Shown here piece by piece: positions 51,873 to 60,937 of a DNA stretch of 64,000 bases. Under the pieces are notes generated by a model, which saw only the letters and a program-made list of their open reading frames with translations, had not been told where the DNA came from and did no database searches. The position numbers and the translations under genes were made by a program. The first letter of the stretch is position 1; the number at the start of each line of letters is the position of its first letter. The stretch is from NCBI RefSeq assembly GCF_000967965.1, contig NZ_LACC01000027.1, positions 17,335-81,334 of the forward strand, given 5' to 3'. The stretch comes from Pseudomonas fluorescens. Lineage in GTDB: Bacteria; Pseudomonadota; Gammaproteobacteria; Pseudomonadales; Pseudomonadaceae.

Positions 51873-54524
51873 ATGAGCAACTCCGGCCGCGCCGACGCGC
51901 TGTTAGCAGACCTGTCCCGCGATGGCCGTGGCCGTCTCAAGGTGTTTCTCGGCGCCGCGCCGGGTGTCGGCAAGACCTATGCCATGCTGCAAGCGGCCCA
52001 CACCCAGCTGCGCCAAGGGGTGAAGGTCGTCGCCGGCGTCGTCGAAACCCACGGCAGGGCCGAAACCGAAGCATTGCTCGGCGGCTTGTCGCAGCAGCCG
52101 TTGGTACGTTCCGAGTACCGTGGCGTATTGCTCGAAGAAATGGACCTCGACGGTCTGCTCCTCGCCAAACCGAAGCTGGTGCTGGTCGACGAACTGGCGC
52201 ACACCAACGCACCGGGCAGTCGTCACGAAAAGCGCTGGCAGGACATTCAGGAACTGCTCGCCGCCGGCATTGACGTGTACACCACGGTCAACGTCCAGCA
52301 CCTGGAAAGCCTCAACGATCAGGTGCGCGGCATCACCGGCGTGCAGGTCCGCGAAACCCTGCCGGACTGGGTGTTGCAGGAAGCCTACGAACTGCTGCTG
52401 ATCGACTTGCCGCCACGCGAGTTACTGGAGCGCCTGCGCGACGGCAAGGTCTATGTGCCGGAGCAGGCGCGGGCGGCCATCGACGCGTTCTTTTCCCAGA
52501 CGAACCTCACGGCCCTGCGCGAACTGGCGATGCAAACCGCGGCGGCTCAGGTCGATAACGATCTGGCCCAAGGATATCGTCAGTTGGGGCAAGCAGCGCC
52601 GGCCGTGCGCGGGCGTTTGCTGGTGGGGGTCGACGGCGATGCCCAGGCCGAGCGCCTGGTACGGCATGCCAGTCGCGTGGCCCAACGGCGGCACCTGCCC
52701 TGGAGCCTGGTGCACGTGGACAACGGCAGCGTGCGTGACGAGCAGTCACGCCTGCGCCTGCAGAGCGCCCAGCAACTGGCCGAGCGGCTGGGCGGCGAAG
52801 TGGTGTTACTGCGCGCCGGTGAAGTGGCGAAAACCCTGATCCAGCATGCCGCCGAACGTCGCGCCAGCCTGGTGCTGGTCGGCCAGTCCCGACCGCGTTT
52901 GCGCCGACGTCTGTTCGGTGGCGGGCTGGCGGCGCGGCTGCTGCGTAATGCACGCGGACTGGAAATCAACGTTCTCGACAGCGATCACCAACAGCTTCAA
53001 CCCCATCAGCGGTCGATGCATTCGCTGGTCTGGTTCGACTACGCATTGGCCGTGGTCGCGACGGTTCTGGCCAGCGCCCTGGCCTGGGCCGTGGCGAGCG
53101 TGCTGCCATTGCCGAACATCTCCCTGGTGTTTCTTGCGGCGGTGTTGCTGGTGGCGGTGCGCAGCAGCCTCGGGCCGGCGCTGGCCTGTGCGGCGCTGTC
53201 GTTCCTGACCTATGACTTTCTGTTCATTCCACCGAATTTCTCTTTCAGAATCCAGCGCGAAGAAGACGTGCTGACCCTGCTGTTTTTCCTGCTGATGGCG
53301 GCCCTCACCGGCAACCTCGCGGCGCGTCAACGCAGGCAATTGCAGGCATTGCGCGATACCCAGGAAGAGACCACCGAACTGCTCGACCTGTCACGCAAAC
53401 TCACCGCCGCCACCGACCGCCAGGCCGTGGTCAGCGCGGCTGCCCAGCACCTCAATGGTTGGAGCGATGTGCAACTGTGCCTGCTCAATCGTGACGGGCA
53501 ACACGGCTGGAAAGTCGAAACCGGTGGCCCCCTGGAGTTCAGCGAAGCCGAGCGCGCCGCCGCCGATTGGGCCTGGCAGCACGATCAACCCGCGGGCGCC
53601 GGCACCGGTACTTTGCCGTTCGGCCGCTGGTGGTGGTGGCCATTGTCGGTGGAGGACGGGCCGCTGGCGTTGCTTGGCGTGTGCGCCAGGGAAGGCCAGA
53701 CCCTGAGCGGCCAGCGCCGACGCTTGTTGACCGCACTGAGCCAGCCGCTGGCCCAGGCTCTGGCCCGGGCGCAACTGGCCGATGATCTGGAAGCTGCGCG
53801 GCTGCACGGCGAAACCGAGCAACTACGCAGCGCCTTGCTGGCGTCGGTGTCCCACGATTTGCGCACACCGCTGACGTCCATGCGCGGCAGCATCGACAGC
53901 CTGCTGGCCCTGGGTGAAGCGATCCCGCTGGAGGATCGACGTGAGTTGCTCGAAGGCACCCGCGATGAAGCCGAGCGCCTGGACCGCTACATTCAAAACC
54001 TGCTCGACATGACCCGCCTCGGCCACGGTGCCTTGAAGCTGGCGCGGGACTGGGTATCGCCGGCGGACATCGTCGGCAGTGCGCTCAATCGCCTGCGGGC
54101 AGTCCTTGCGCCGTTGCAGGTCAGCACCGACGTGCCGGCCGAGTTGCCGTTGCTTTACGTGCATGCTGCGCTGATCGAACAGGCACTGATCAACGTGCTG
54201 GAAAACGCCGCGCGGTTTTCGCCACCCCACGGGCGTTTGCAATTGCGCGCAGGGGCCGATGACACTGAGCTGTTTTTCTCGGTCTGCGATGAGGGCCCGG
54301 GGATTCCGGAAGAGGAACGGGCGAAGATTTTCGACATGTTCTACACCGCGGCGCGAGGTGATCGTGGCGGGCAGGGTACCGGGCTGGGGCTGGCGATTTG
54401 TCAGGGCATGGTCGGTGCCCATGGCGGGCGTATCAGCGTCGCCGACGGCATCGAGGGGCGCGGCACCTGCATCACGTTGCACCTGCCGCTACAGGCTCAG
54501 CCGGGATACGAAAGTGAAGCCTGA
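51873..54524 (+). CDS. kdpD: Osmosensitive K+ channel sensor histidine kinase KdpD
   Basis: 883 residues from the ATG at 51873 (MSNSGRADALLADL), nine bases after AAGG. Order: KdpD N-terminal domain with Walker A GAAPGVGKT near 24-32 and Walker B LVDELAHTN, a USP-like domain (about 240-365), four transmembrane helices (about 390-490), a GAF domain (about 520-640), then kinase: H-box SVSHDLRTPLTSMRG near 660, N-box INVLENAARFS and G-boxes DEGPGIPEEE, GTGLGLAIC. Responds to low K+ by phosphorylating KdpE. Confidence 0.96.
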   Translation: MSNSGRADALLADLSRDGRGRLKVFLGAAPGVGKTYAMLQAAHTQLRQGVKVVAGVVETHGRAETEALLGGLSQQPLVRSEYRGVLLEEMDLDGLLLAKPKLVLVDELAHTNAPGSRHEKRWQDIQELLAAGIDVYTTVNVQHLESLNDQVRGITGVQVRETLPDWVLQEAYELLLIDLPPRELLERLRDGKVYVPEQARAAIDAFFSQTNLTALRELAMQTAAAQVDNDLAQGYRQLGQAAPAVRGRLLVGVDGDAQAERLVRHASRVAQRRHLPWSLVHVDNGSVRDEQSRLRLQSAQQLAERLGGEVVLLRAGEVAKTLIQHAAERRASLVLVGQSRPRLRRRLFGGGLAARLLRNARGLEINVLDSDHQQLQPHQRSMHSLVWFDYALAVVATVLASALAWAVASVLPLPNISLVFLAAVLLVAVRSSLGPALACAALSFLTYDFLFIPPNFSFRIQREEDVLTLLFFLLMAALTGNLAARQRRQLQALRDTQEETTELLDLSRKLTAATDRQAVVSAAAQHLNGWSDVQLCLLNRDGQHGWKVETGGPLEFSEAERAAADWAWQHDQPAGAGTGTLPFGRWWWWPLSVEDGPLALLGVCAREGQTLSGQRRRLLTALSQPLAQALARAQLADDLEAARLHGETEQLRSALLASVSHDLRTPLTSMRGSIDSLLALGEAIPLEDRRELLEGTRDEAERLDRYIQNLLDMTRLGHGALKLARDWVSPADIVGSALNRLRAVLAPLQVSTDVPAELPLLYVHAALIEQALINVLENAARFSPPHGRLQLRAGADDTELFFSVCDEGPGIPEEERAKIFDMFYTAARGDRGGQGTGLGLAICQGMVGAHGGRISVADGIEGRGTCITLHLPLQAQPGYESEA

Positions 54525-54572
54525 TCGTGCTTGCGCTACTCTCTTGCCACTTCTTAGTGTTGATGTGAATTC

Positions 54573-55262
54573 ATGAGCCAGACCGCGACCATTTTGGTCA
54601 TTGACGACGAACCGCAGATCCGCAAATTCCTGCGCATCAGCCTCGCTTCCCAAGGCTACAAAGTGCTGGAGGCGGGTACCGGCAGTGAAGGATTGGCGCA
54701 AGCCGCGTTGAACAAACCGGACTTGCTGGTGCTCGACCTCGGCTTGCCGGACATGGACGGCCAACAGGTATTGCGCGACTTTCGCGAGTGGTCGACGGTG
54801 CCGGTGCTGGTGCTCTCCGTGCGTGCCAATGAAGGGCAGAAAGTCGAGGCCCTGGATGGCGGCGCCAATGACTACGTGACCAAGCCGTTCGGCATCCAGG
54901 AGTTCCTGGCGAGGATCCGTGCATTATTGCGCCAGGCGCCCGCAGGCGAGGCGCAACAAGCGGCGCTGACCTTCGGTCCGTTGACGGTCGACCTGGCGTA
55001 TCGCCGGGTGCTGCTCGACGATGTCGAAGTCGCGCTGACCCGCAAGGAGTACGCCGTGCTGGCGCAACTGGCGCGGCATCCCGGGCGGGTGATCACCCAG
55101 CAGCAATTGCTCAAGGACATCTGGGGACCGACCCACACCGAAGACACTCACTACCTGCGCATCGTAGTCGGGCACTTGCGCCAGAAACTGGCGGATGATC
55201 CGACCCAACCCAGGTTCATCGTCACTGAGGCAGGGGTGGGGTATCGGTTGTTGAGTGAATAG
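54573..55262 (+). CDS. kdpE: Two-component response regulator KdpE
   Basis: 229 residues, OmpR type. Receiver: acidic pair DDE, phospho-acceptor Asp in LVLDLGLPDMDG near 53, Lys in VTKPFG. C-terminal winged helix: LTRKEYAVLAQLARHPGRVITQQQLLKDIWG and the wing HYLRIVVGHLRQKL. It should activate kdpFABC, probably from the operator-like site before kdpF. 48 bases separate it from kdpD. Confidence 0.97.
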   Translation: MSQTATILVIDDEPQIRKFLRISLASQGYKVLEAGTGSEGLAQAALNKPDLLVLDLGLPDMDGQQVLRDFREWSTVPVLVLSVRANEGQKVEALDGGANDYVTKPFGIQEFLARIRALLRQAPAGEAQQAALTFGPLTVDLAYRRVLLDDVEVALTRKEYAVLAQLARHPGRVITQQQLLKDIWGPTHTEDTHYLRIVVGHLRQKLADDPTQPRFIVTEAGVGYRLLSE

Positions 55263-55288
55263 TTTTGAAATCTTGTGGTGACTGATCT

Positions 55289-55320
55289 GGCCCCATCGCG
55301 AGCAGGCTCGCGATGGGGCC
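55289..55320. repeat. Perfect 15-bp palindrome, solo REP-derived hairpin
   Basis: GGCCCCATCGCGAGC and its inverted copy with a 2-base loop, between the convergent kdpE and patatin-like genes. No T-run. Confidence 0.8.
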
Positions 55321-55349
55321 CTAACATTCACCCGAGAGTTTTCAGGCGC

Positions 55350-56387
55350 TCAGTTTTGCTCATTCTCATACCGGTCCAGCGTATCCCGCGCAATCTCGCG
55401 TCCCAGCGCGATCAACTCCGGCGCCTTGTAGAACTCGAAAAACCGGCACACGCGCTTGGGCACGTTGATCAGGATGTCCGGCGGATACCCGGCAATCTTG
55501 TACTGCGCCAGCGACGTCTGCATCACCTCGAAACTCTGGTTGATCAAATCCAGCAAGGACGCCGGCCCGACGTTGTCGATGATGAACGAACCGGTGGCGG
55601 AGCGGGGCGCGCCACTGGCTTGCGGAGCCGCCGCCGGTTGCTGCGCTTCTGGCTCGGCGGATTCGATCCACGGATTGAGGTTCGCGCCTTCGGCCCTCAG
55701 GGCTTCCTGCTCGAGGATCAACAATTGCTCGGCCTGTTTGCGGCGGAACGGCATCTTCGAGCCCAGGGAGTTGATCAGGCTGTCGAAGCGGGTCTTGAAG
55801 GCGGCGGGACGCTGGATGACCGGCAATTGATAGTGGCGCTGGTTGGTGGAGTTGAGGTTGACTGCAATGATCAAGTCGCAATGGCTCGACACCACCGGCA
55901 CGATCGGCAGTGGGTTGAGAATGCCGCCATCGACCAGCATGCGGTTGCCCTGCATCACCGGGGTAAACAGGCTGGGAATCGCGGCCGAGGCGCGCATGGC
56001 CTGATGCAGGCAACCTTCCTGGAACCAGATTTCCTGCTGGTTGGTCAGGTCGGCGGCAACAGCGGTGTAGGGGATGCGCAAATCTTCGATGTTGATCTCG
56101 CCGACGATTTTGCGGATCTGCCCGAAGACTTTCTCGCCTCGAATCGCCCCCAGACGAAAACTGACGTCCACCAGGCGCAACACGTCGAGATAGTCCAGGC
56201 TCTCGATCCAGTCGCGGTAATCATTGAGTTTGCCGGCGGCGTAGATCCCACCCACCACCGCGCCCATGGAGCATCCGGCGATACAGGCAATGTCGTAGCC
56301 GCGCCGTTCGATCTCTTCAATGACCCCGATATGTGCATAACCCCGGGCTCCACCCGAGCCCAATACCAGTGCGACGCGCTTTTTCAT
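55350..56387 (-). CDS. Patatin-like phospholipase
   Basis: 345 residues from the ATG at 56387 (MKKRVALVLGSGGARGYAHIG). The patatin dyad is complete: nucleophile Ser in GCSMG, and Asp in VDGGILNP; the oxyanion motif GSGGARG starts the domain. RssA-like cytoplasmic hydrolase in layout; no signal peptide. The C-terminal third has a proline/alanine-rich linker (EPEAQQPAAAPQAS) and a conserved-looking tail. Substrate unknown. Confidence 0.9.
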   Translation of the reverse strand: MKKRVALVLGSGGARGYAHIGVIEEIERRGYDIACIAGCSMGAVVGGIYAAGKLNDYRDWIESLDYLDVLRLVDVSFRLGAIRGEKVFGQIRKIVGEINIEDLRIPYTAVAADLTNQQEIWFQEGCLHQAMRASAAIPSLFTPVMQGNRMLVDGGILNPLPIVPVVSSHCDLIIAVNLNSTNQRHYQLPVIQRPAAFKTRFDSLINSLGSKMPFRRKQAEQLLILEQEALRAEGANLNPWIESAEPEAQQPAAAPQASGAPRSATGSFIIDNVGPASLLDLINQSFEVMQTSLAQYKIAGYPPDILINVPKRVCRFFEFYKAPELIALGREIARDTLDRYENEQN

Positions 56388-56608
56388 GGATCGCCCTCGT
56401 TTGAATGGTTCAACAATGCACCCATCGAGGGGCATGCTTCAATCGTCATGGTCGTTTGATGGCGAAAGAGCGTCGTATTTTCGACACTCCATGGCGGCAC
56501 ATGGTTATTCTCGTCAGCGCTATAGTTTGCACAGCGGACCAACGGCACTTTTCAGGTGCCACAACGTCTTACCTGCACGACTGTTGACCTATTCTTGAGG
56601 AGTGAATG

Positions 56609-56887
56609 ATGAAAGCCTGGATCTGCGTGCCATTGATTGCCCTGGCGCTCGCCGGTTGTGCCGGCAAAACCGCTTATCGCGACAGTTGCGGTAGTAACCT
56701 GGATGCGGCATGGCATGAACTGGACCTGGCCAAAGCCGAAGGTTTCGCCGGGACCGTCAGCTACTCCAAGGCCCTGTCGTTGTTGACCGCAGCCAAGACC
56801 CAGCAGCAATTCGAGGGGTTCGAAGGCTGCACCACCAAAGCCGAGAAGGCCCGTTTCTATATTCGTGAATCGCGCGCGGGGCGTTAA
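56609..56887 (+). CDS. Small lipoprotein, unknown function
   Basis: About 92 residues. Signal peptide and lipobox LAGC (Cys near 17), then a helical part with two further cysteines (SCGSNLD, EGCTTKAEKARFYI). GAGGAG precedes two adjacent ATGs (56606, 56609); the second has better spacing. YSKALSLLTAAKTQQQFEGFEGCTTKAEKAR is TPR-like in pattern. No known function. Confidence 0.82.
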   Translation: MKAWICVPLIALALAGCAGKTAYRDSCGSNLDAAWHELDLAKAEGFAGTVSYSKALSLLTAAKTQQQFEGFEGCTTKAEKARFYIRESRAGR

Positions 56888-56920
56888 AAGCGAAAAGCGG
56901 TTACAAGCTCTAAGCTGCAA

Positions 56921-56946
56921 GCTGCAAGACCCTTCGAGCTTGCAGC
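56921..56946. repeat. Hairpin GCTGCAAG/CTTGCAGC
   Basis: An 8-bp inverted repeat with a 10-base loop between the lipoprotein and CHAD genes, with an extra direct copy of AGCTGCAA before it. May be a terminator-like or repeat element. Confidence 0.55.
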
Positions 56947-56973
56947 CTGGCGCTGTTTACGGAGTAAACCCCC

Positions 56974-57732
56974 ATGATCGATCGGTTGGTGGCTCAGGTT
57001 CTGGGCCTGGAAGTTCGTCTGCTGGCCTGTCAGGCCCGCTTGAAAGAGCGTACAGACCCTGAAGCGTTACACGATCTGCGCACAACCATGCGTCGGTTGC
57101 GCAGCCTGTTGCGACCCTTGCGCGGGCAGCCCGGTGTCGAGCAACTGGAAGCGGCCGCCTCCCGGGTGGGCGACCTGACCACGCCATTACGTGATCGCGA
57201 AGTGCTGGCGGCGTACCTGCTCCAGCACCATCAACCCCAAGCCGCACAGTGGCGCATGGCGCAAATGGCCGAGGCCTATCCGGCTGTGGCGGCCAGTCCC
57301 GAGCTCGCGCAAATGCTGATCGTCCTCGATGCGTTTCCGCGTTTTCTGCGTGCCGCCCAGCGCCAGGGATTGCTCAAGGGCCTGCGCAAGCGCATCGAAA
57401 AACGCTTGGGCAAGCAATGGAAAAAACTCGACGAGGCACTGCACGATCCGACTCATAACCGTCATCGGCTGCGCCTGCTGATCAAGCGCGTGCGCTATGG
57501 CATCGACGCTTACCCCGAGCTGGACCGTTTGCCGAAAGCGGCCATGCCCCGATTGAAATCGTCCCAGGGCGCGTTGGGCGACTGGCACGATTGCGTGCAA
57601 TGGCTGGCCATGGCTGAACGGGAAGCGGATTTGCAGCCCTGTGTTGCCGTGTGGCAAGCCACCATGGCCGAGGCTGAAAGCCGTGCGGACCGGGTGCTGG
57701 AAAAGCTCAGTCGCGATTGCTTCAAATCCTGA
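56974..57732 (+). CDS. CHAD domain protein
   Basis: 252 residues of alpha-helices with the conserved histidine/basic CHAD motifs: HDLRTTMRRLRSLLRPLRG near 34, PLRDREVL, HRLRLLIKRVRYGIDAYPEL near 170 and LGDWHDCVQWL near 205. CHAD domains bind inorganic polyphosphate, so an association with polyphosphate granules is likely. No signal peptide. Confidence 0.9.
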   Translation: MIDRLVAQVLGLEVRLLACQARLKERTDPEALHDLRTTMRRLRSLLRPLRGQPGVEQLEAAASRVGDLTTPLRDREVLAAYLLQHHQPQAAQWRMAQMAEAYPAVAASPELAQMLIVLDAFPRFLRAAQRQGLLKGLRKRIEKRLGKQWKKLDEALHDPTHNRHRLRLLIKRVRYGIDAYPELDRLPKAAMPRLKSSQGALGDWHDCVQWLAMAEREADLQPCVAVWQATMAEAESRADRVLEKLSRDCFKS

Positions 57733-57751
57733 ATCCCCAGCGGACACACAC

Positions 57752-57842
57752 TGTAGGAGCGAGCTTGCTCGCGAATGCGGTTCATCATTCAGCTCTGTTG
57801 TTGACTGATCGAACGCTTTCGCGAGCAAGCTGGCTCCTACAG
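57752..57842. repeat. REP pair, GTAGGAGC class
   Basis: TGTAGGAGCGAGCTTGCTCG and the inverted CGAGCAAGCTGGCTCCTACA. Confidence 0.88.
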
Positions 57843-57959
57843 GGGGGGCGGCGAGCGTTGCGCGACTTATCTGTCAGTCAATTTGGCCGGAATAGGCGAT
57901 GTATGAGCTTCGCCAGATGGTTAATATCCCTTCATCTTTTTCCGAACCCAGAGGTTTTC

Positions 57960-58757
57960 ATGCGTTTTTCCGAACTGCTCGACGCTGTCCGCAGCCAGCC
58001 GCTGGCGCTGTCTATCCCGGCCTCCTGGGCCCAGGGGCGAGCCAGTTTCGGTGGCCTGGTGGCGGCTTTGCAGTACGAAGCCATGCGTGCCCGGGTTCCG
58101 GCGGATCGGCCGGTACGTTCGCTGGCAATCACCTTCGTCGGCCCGGTTGAGCCCGAGGTGCCGGTCAGTTTTGAAGTCGATGTGCTGCGCGAAGGCAAGG
58201 CCGTCAGCCAAGTGTTGGGCCGGGTGATGCAGAAGGGCCAGGTGGTGACGTTGGTCCAGGGCAGCTTTGGTGCCTCGCGCCCCTCGGAAGTGGCGGTGGC
58301 CGCTGAACCGGCACCGGAAATGAAGCACTGGGACGAATGCCAGGAATTGCCTTTTGTCGAAGGCGTGATCCCGGAGTTCATGCGGCACCTGGCGATGCGC
58401 TGGAGTGTCGGTGGGTTGCCGTTCAGCGGTAGCACATCCCGGCAAATGGGTGGCTGGGTACGCTTGCGCGGCGACGTGAAGGAAGAGGCCATCGGCGAGG
58501 CGCATATTCTGGCGCTGGTGGACGCCTGGCCGCCGGCCCTGATGCCGTTTTTGAAGAAACCGGCAATGGGCAGCACCCTGACCTGGACTATCGAGTTCGT
58601 GCAGCCGCTGCTGGAACTGAACACCCTGGACTGGTGCAAATACCTCGTCGAAACCGAATACGCCGCAGACGGCTACGGGCATGCCGCCGCAAAAATGTGG
58701 AGCGCGGATGGCCGGTTGATCGCCATGAGCCGGCAGACGGTGACGGTGTTCGCCTGA
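57960..58757 (+). CDS. Acyl-CoA thioesterase-like (double hotdog) protein
   Basis: 265 residues from the ATG at 57960, with AGAGG upstream. TesB-like double hotdog: the N-terminal part has GRASFGGLVAALQYEAM and the C-terminal part LVDAWPPALMPFLKKPAMGSTLTWTIEFVQP. Probably hydrolyses acyl-CoA. Its stop TGA abuts the stop of the next, convergent gene. Confidence 0.85.
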   Translation: MRFSELLDAVRSQPLALSIPASWAQGRASFGGLVAALQYEAMRARVPADRPVRSLAITFVGPVEPEVPVSFEVDVLREGKAVSQVLGRVMQKGQVVTLVQGSFGASRPSEVAVAAEPAPEMKHWDECQELPFVEGVIPEFMRHLAMRWSVGGLPFSGSTSRQMGGWVRLRGDVKEEAIGEAHILALVDAWPPALMPFLKKPAMGSTLTWTIEFVQPLLELNTLDWCKYLVETEYAADGYGHAAAKMWSADGRLIAMSRQTVTVFA

Positions 58758-59123
58758 TCAGTGACGGCGATGGCGCTCACGCCAGGCGCGCCACCATCCA
58801 CCGCTGAGGAAGAACCGTGGAAACGTCAGGAACTGCTCGACCAACAGACGCGATAGCGCATCCTTGCGATCACTGAAGGGTTCGGCGGCTTGGGTCTCCA
58901 GGCTGTGGCCGTGGCGTTGCAAGGCCAGCGCCGCAATCACACCGATCACACCGATGGCGATATTTGCCAGGCTCAGGCTGAACACCCCGGACACAATCAG
59001 CAGAAATGCCACGATGAACAGCGGCACCGCGATCAGGTGCAGCACCAGATTGGTCGGGTGCTGATGATTGTTCGGGTACGCTCGCCATTGCCAGGCGGGA
59101 AGGTTGGGGTGACGTTTGCCCAT
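58758..59123 (-). CDS. Mpo1/DUF962-like membrane protein
   Basis: 121 residues from the ATG at 59123. YPNNHQHPTNLVLHLIAVPLFIVAFLL contains the family H-x-H-P-x-N motif, followed by a second pair of helices (about 50-72). The yeast relative Mpo1 is an Fe-dependent dioxygenase of phytosphingosine/2-hydroxy fatty acid breakdown; a bacterial role is not known to me. RNH-type C-term is very basic (RAWRERHRRH). Confidence 0.75.
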   Translation of the reverse strand: MGKRHPNLPAWQWRAYPNNHQHPTNLVLHLIAVPLFIVAFLLIVSGVFSLSLANIAIGVIGVIAALALQRHGHSLETQAAEPFSDRKDALSRLLVEQFLTFPRFFLSGGWWRAWRERHRRH

Positions 59124-59248
59124 GATGCCGATCCTCGATCCATGTTGAATACATGTAGGAAGAATAGGCCTGGTCCATGCTGGCGGCGAATCAAGGCTGG
59201 CTATTGGCTTGATAGGTGTCATGGTCTGGATTGATGTTGCCGGTTCCG

Positions 59249-59342
59249 GCCTCATCGCGGGCAAGCCCGCTCCCACATTCGTCCGCATTCTAATGAAAGA
59301 ACTCGGTCACCTGTGGGAGCGGGCTTGCTCGCGATGAGGCCC
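59249..59342. repeat. REP pair, GTGGGAGC class
   Basis: GGCCTCATCGCGGGCAAGCC and the inverted copy TGTGGGAGCGGGCTTGCTCG...ATGAGGCC. It ends exactly at the chemoreceptor stop codon. Confidence 0.9.
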
Positions 59343-60824
59343 TCAAAGTTTGAGCTGACCTATGGCCTTGCTCAGTTCCCCGGCCAATGCCGCCAGCTCA
59401 TTGCTGGTGGTCGCCGACGTCACCGTCTGCTGCACCGTGTTCTCGGTCACGTCACGGATACTCACCACCGCCCGGTTCATCTCTTCCGCCACCTGGCTCT
59501 GCTGCTCGGCCGCCACCGCGATCTGCGTGTTGCTTTCACGCATCTGCGCCACTGCGCCGGTGATCTCGGCCAATGCCGCGCCGGCCTCTTGCGCCTGTTG
59601 TACGCAGTCGTCGGCCTTGAACGAACTCTCTTGCATGAAATCCACGGCGTCCCGCGTGCCGGCCTGCAACGCCGAGACCATGAGGGTGATCTCATCCGTC
59701 GAGGCCTGCACGCGTTTAGCGAGGTTGCGTACTTCATCGGCGACCACCGCGAAGCCGCGACCCATTTCGCCGGCTCGGGCCGCTTCGATGGCGGCGTTCA
59801 GCGCCAGCAGGTTGGTCTGCTCGGCGATGCTGTGAATCACGTTGACCACGCCGTTGATCTTCTGGCTGTCCTCGGCCAGGCGTTGAATCATCTCGGCGGT
59901 CTGCTGGACGCCGGTGGACAGTCCGGCAATCGAGCGCTGCACCCGTGTCACGACCTCCTGCCCGCTGCCGGCCAGGGTATTGGCCGATTGCGAAAGGTCA
60001 CGGGTGGCACCCGCGTGTTGGGCGATGTGATACACAGTGGCAGTCATTTCATTGATCGCCGTGGCGGCCTGATCGGTTTCGCTTTGCTGGCCCAGCATGC
60101 CGTGGCGCACTTCATTCATGCTGGCCGCCAACCGCGCGGCGCCGACGTCCAGCTGCCGGGCTGTACTGGCGACGGTGTTGACCACCCGTTGATAACCGGC
60201 CTGCATGGCGTTGAAGGCGTTGGCCATTTGCCCGACTTCGTCGCTGCAAGCCAATGGCACGCGGGCCGACAGGTCGCCGGTTTTCTCCACGTGCAACATG
60301 ACGTCTTTCAAGGTGTTGAGCTGGCTGAGCAGGAAGCGGATCAATAACTGTGATGCGCCGAGCATTGCCAGCATCAGGATGAACACCGCCATCGCGTAGT
60401 TGGCAAAGCGCTCGCTGAACACCTGGCTCAGACTTGGGCCGTGGGCAATCACGGCGACCTGCTGGCCGTCGGCACGGGTAAACACTTCGGCACCCATCAA
60501 CGGATTGTCACCGAACAGCGGCATCACGTTGATCTCGACCCAACCGTTTGCATTGATGAGCTCCACAATGGGTTGTTCATTCAGCGACGGCGCCTGTCCG
60601 CGATTGAACGTCAGCAGGTTGTCGGCGTGGGGCAGCGGTTGCCCGGCAGGCCAGGCTTCGAGCAATCGCGCCTGGGCCTGGGCCGAAGCCTGGGCGGCGT
60701 GACTGCGGGCCTGCTGTTCGAGCTGTACCGCGTACAGCACCAGCAACAGGGTGGTGACGAAAGCGACAGCGTTGACCGCCCAGAATTTGTATTTCAGCGA
60801 GATATTGCTAAGCCAGGCACCCAT
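59343..60824 (-). CDS. Methyl-accepting chemotaxis protein
   Basis: 493 residues from the ATG at 60824. Transmembrane helices at about 15-35 and 145-168 flank a small periplasmic sensor; HAMP follows (about 168-222), then the cytoplasmic signalling domain with the hairpin tip IAEQTNLLALNAAIEAARAGEMGRGFAVVADEVRNLAKR. The sensor (about 110 residues) is short for a large ligand domain. A TTG at 60860 could extend the start. The ligand cannot be told. Confidence 0.92.
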   Translation of the reverse strand: MGAWLSNISLKYKFWAVNAVAFVTTLLLVLYAVQLEQQARSHAAQASAQAQARLLEAWPAGQPLPHADNLLTFNRGQAPSLNEQPIVELINANGWVEINVMPLFGDNPLMGAEVFTRADGQQVAVIAHGPSLSQVFSERFANYAMAVFILMLAMLGASQLLIRFLLSQLNTLKDVMLHVEKTGDLSARVPLACSDEVGQMANAFNAMQAGYQRVVNTVASTARQLDVGAARLAASMNEVRHGMLGQQSETDQAATAINEMTATVYHIAQHAGATRDLSQSANTLAGSGQEVVTRVQRSIAGLSTGVQQTAEMIQRLAEDSQKINGVVNVIHSIAEQTNLLALNAAIEAARAGEMGRGFAVVADEVRNLAKRVQASTDEITLMVSALQAGTRDAVDFMQESSFKADDCVQQAQEAGAALAEITGAVAQMRESNTQIAVAAEQQSQVAEEMNRAVVSIRDVTENTVQQTVTSATTSNELAALAGELSKAIGQLKL

Positions 60825-60937
60825 GGAGGTCTTCTCTGATAGCGGAAACAGTTTTGGCAAGGTGCCATTATTGTGCCGCTACTCAGGTGGCTGATTCTTG
60901 ATGCAGATCAACTTCAAGCCTGTGGGATTTATGGTGA

